Below, piece by piece: positions 16,434 through 18,089 of a stretch of 18,089 bases of DNA (positions within the stretch are counted from its first letter, which is position 1; every line of letters starts with the position of its first letter). A program made the translations under genes and the position numbers. The stretch is from Candidatus Elulimicrobium sp. (lineage in GTDB: Bacteria; Patescibacteriota; Minisyncoccia; Moranbacterales; UBA9337), in assembly GCA_020722485.1 (NCBI GenBank), contig DYKS01000010.1, positions 1 through 18,089 of the forward strand. The letters run 5' to 3'. A model generated the notes under the pieces. It made no database searches, was not told the origin of the DNA, and was given only the letters and a program-made list of their open reading frames with translations.

Positions 16434-17903
16434 TTATTCCGGTTTCAATAATGGAAATAAAATTACATCTTTTAAATTTGGTTGACGCGACAAAAGCGCT
16501 ATCATTCGATCCACGCCCATTCCCCAACCGGAAACCGGCGGCATTCCATATTCCATTGCTTCCACAAATTCCAAATCTTTTTGCATCGCTTCTTCGTCCC
16601 CGCGCTCTCGCGCTTTGGTTTGTTCCTCAAAACGATTTTTTTGGTCTAACGGATCAATTAGTTCGCTATAAGCGTTGACTACTTCCCAACCATTGACTAC
16701 TAATTGAAAGCGATCAGTCGTCGTCGGATTATCATCGCTTCTTCTGGCTAGCGGTGAAACATCCACTGGATGGCGAATTAAAAAAGTAGGTTGAATAATT
16801 TTCTCGCGAGAAACAGCTTTATATAATCCGTCTATTAAATTTCCTCGTCCTAATTTATCCATTTCTTCTATTTCTATTTCTTTTTTCTTAATCTCTTTTC
16901 TCAATTCTTCCGCTGTCAAAAATTGATCAATATCAATACCACTATCCGCTAAAATCAAATCCCGAAAAGAAACAATTTTCCAAGGCGGAGTAAAATCAAT
17001 CATTATCGGCTCGCCCGCACGATTTAAAATTTCCAGTTTCAATGTTCCTTTGGTTTTTTGAATAATTTCCGAAAACATTTTTTCACTAAATTCCATATTC
17101 ATTTTATAATCCCAATAAGCGCAATAATGCTCTACCATAGTAAAATCTTGCAGATGGCTAGAATCAACGCCTTCATTGCGAAAAACGCGCGCTACTTCAA
17201 AAATTTTTTCAAACCCGCCAATAATTGCTTCCTTGAGATAAATTTCCGGCGCGATACGTAAATATACATCTGTTCCCAACGCGTTATGATGAGTGATAAA
17301 AGGACGCGCCAAAGCGCCGGAAGAACTATTTCCCAGAATAGGAGTTTCTACCTCTATAAAACCTTCCCGCTCATAAAAATTTCTTAATTCTTTTATAAAA
17401 CGACTGCGAAATAAAAATCTCTCTTTCGTTTCTTTGTTCATTATCAAATCTAAATACCGTTTGCGATATTTCAATTCTTGATCTTTCAATCCGTGCCATT
17501 TCTCCGGCAAAGAACGCAAAGCTTTGCTTAAAAACTGAAAACGAGAAACTAAAACGGAAACTTCTCCTTTCTTCGTTTTGAAAACTTCTCCTTCCACACC
17601 GATAAAATCACCAATATCCACCACCTCCAATAAAAATTGATATTGCTTTTTGCCTATTATATCTTCTTTAAAAACAATTTGATTCCTTCCCCAAAAATCC
17701 TGCAAATGGCAAAAAGTGATTCGCCCCATATCGCGAAATAAAACAACCCGACCGGCAGTCTTAACTTGGGTTCCTAATGATAACGATTTAATTTCTCCTA
17801 AATTATTTTCTTTGACAAACTTATCGGCAAAAGGGATAATCCCTTCTTTTTTTATCCGTTCCAATTTTTTAATTCGCACTTCTCGTTCGTCTTTTTTGTC
17901 CAT
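16434..17903 (-). CDS. lysS: Lysyl-tRNA synthetase, class II
   Basis: Charges tRNA-Lys, 489 residues, slightly shorter than E. coli LysS (505). The N-terminal OB-fold anticodon-binding domain (about residues 40-140) includes GRVVLFRDMGRITFCHLQD. The class II core follows: motif 1 around FYEREGFIEVETPIL (near 175), motif 2 as FRNEGVDSSHLQDFTMVE (near 240-258), and motif 3 as GWGMGVDRMIALLS near the C-terminus. The ATP/lysine-binding LRIAPEIYLKEAIIGG is intact. The gene is single and monocistronic as far as seen, with its own promoter at 17952-17980. The leader of about 42 nt has no Shine-Dalgarno. Confidence 0.97.
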   Translation of the reverse strand: MDKKDEREVRIKKLERIKKEGIIPFADKFVKENNLGEIKSLSLGTQVKTAGRVVLFRDMGRITFCHLQDFWGRNQIVFKEDIIGKKQYQFLLEVVDIGDFIGVEGEVFKTKKGEVSVLVSRFQFLSKALRSLPEKWHGLKDQELKYRKRYLDLIMNKETKERFLFRSRFIKELRNFYEREGFIEVETPILGNSSSGALARPFITHHNALGTDVYLRIAPEIYLKEAIIGGFEKIFEVARVFRNEGVDSSHLQDFTMVEHYCAYWDYKMNMEFSEKMFSEIIQKTKGTLKLEILNRAGEPIMIDFTPPWKIVSFRDLILADSGIDIDQFLTAEELRKEIKKKEIEIEEMDKLGRGNLIDGLYKAVSREKIIQPTFLIRHPVDVSPLARRSDDNPTTTDRFQLVVNGWEVVNAYSELIDPLDQKNRFEEQTKARERGDEEAMQKDLEFVEAMEYGMPPVSGWGMGVDRMIALLSRQPNLKDVILFPLLKPE

Positions 17904-17951
17904 AAAAAATATAAAAATGAATCAATTAATAATTTTTATAATAATAAAGAT

Positions 17952-17980
17952 ATTTTAAAATACCGCTCGCTTTCCGTCAA
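17952..17980 (-). promoter_or_regulatory. lysS promoter
   Basis: On the minus strand: TTGACG (17980-17975), a 17-bp spacer, then TAAAAT (17957-17952). The predicted start is near 17945, about 42 nt before the ATG at 17903. The remaining bases to the end of the window (17981-18089) are AT-rich and hold no gene I can support. Confidence 0.65.
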
Positions 17981-18089
17981 ACGAAACGCAAACAAAAAAT
18001 TTAAAAATTACTTTTCTTTTTAAAAAATAGTTAGACTTCACTGTGTTATTTACATTAGCAAAAACCCAAGACAATTTAGATTAGAAATT

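Noticed and set aside
18040..18089. End of a further minus-strand gene at the right edge
   Set aside because: One frame gives 12 residues before a stop, but these are not recognisable, and all three frames stop quickly.

Overview
The window reads as a contig from a low-GC bacterium of the Candidate Phyla Radiation (Patescibacteria), probably a Parcubacteria-like lineage. This is an inference. It rests on the 16S rRNA gene, which has an insertion in helix 40, lies apart from 23S/5S genes, and carries two substitutions in each of the 341F and 515F primer sites. It also rests on compact housekeeping genes with AT-rich start regions. I see no tRNA, CRISPR array, transposase or integrase.

Layout. 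(1) 1-4055, minus: a surface-polysaccharide cluster read as glycosyltransferase, UDP-glucuronate 4-epimerase, Wzm-like permease, then Wzt-like ATPase, which runs off the left edge. Together these would make an activated uronic acid, build a glycan and export it. (2) 4209-4908, minus: a 35-residue single-span peptide and a membrane-anchored Cys-rich Ada-like protein. The latter is divergent from rpmA (5026, plus), which has a near-consensus extended -10 promoter. (3) 5335-8220, minus: pyrG, rplI and an M50 site-2-type protease. (4) rpmB (bL28, zinc-type) on plus at 8427, followed by a palindromic intergenic element. (5) 8870-12595, minus: pheT and pheS, separated by a spacer holding a dispersed repeat. 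(6) 12788-14991, minus: a self-contained 16S rRNA transcription unit with its own promoter, leader, processing stem, gene, 197-nt helix-40 insertion, trailer and terminator. (7) ispG (plus) convergent with lysS (minus), sharing a terminator.

The most interesting material is the 16S unit. Leader and trailer contain an 18-nt perfectly complementary pair that extends to about 26 bp, as expected of a pre-16S processing stem, and no 23S gene follows. The helix-40 insertion begins and ends in a 12-bp perfect helix and contains further nested complementary segments, so it looks like an intervening sequence or expansion rather than a group I intron. The 530 pseudoknot is changed from GGC/GCC to UAC/GUA by compensation, and the base aligned with C1400 is U.

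Translation signals are also unusual. None of the 15 protein genes has a recognisable Shine-Dalgarno sequence although the 16S 3' end keeps an intact anti-Shine-Dalgarno. The only perfect AAGGAGG outside the rRNA gene lies in the 16S leader. Several predicted promoters put the transcription start 0-7 nt from the start codon, suggesting leaderless or near-leaderless mRNAs.
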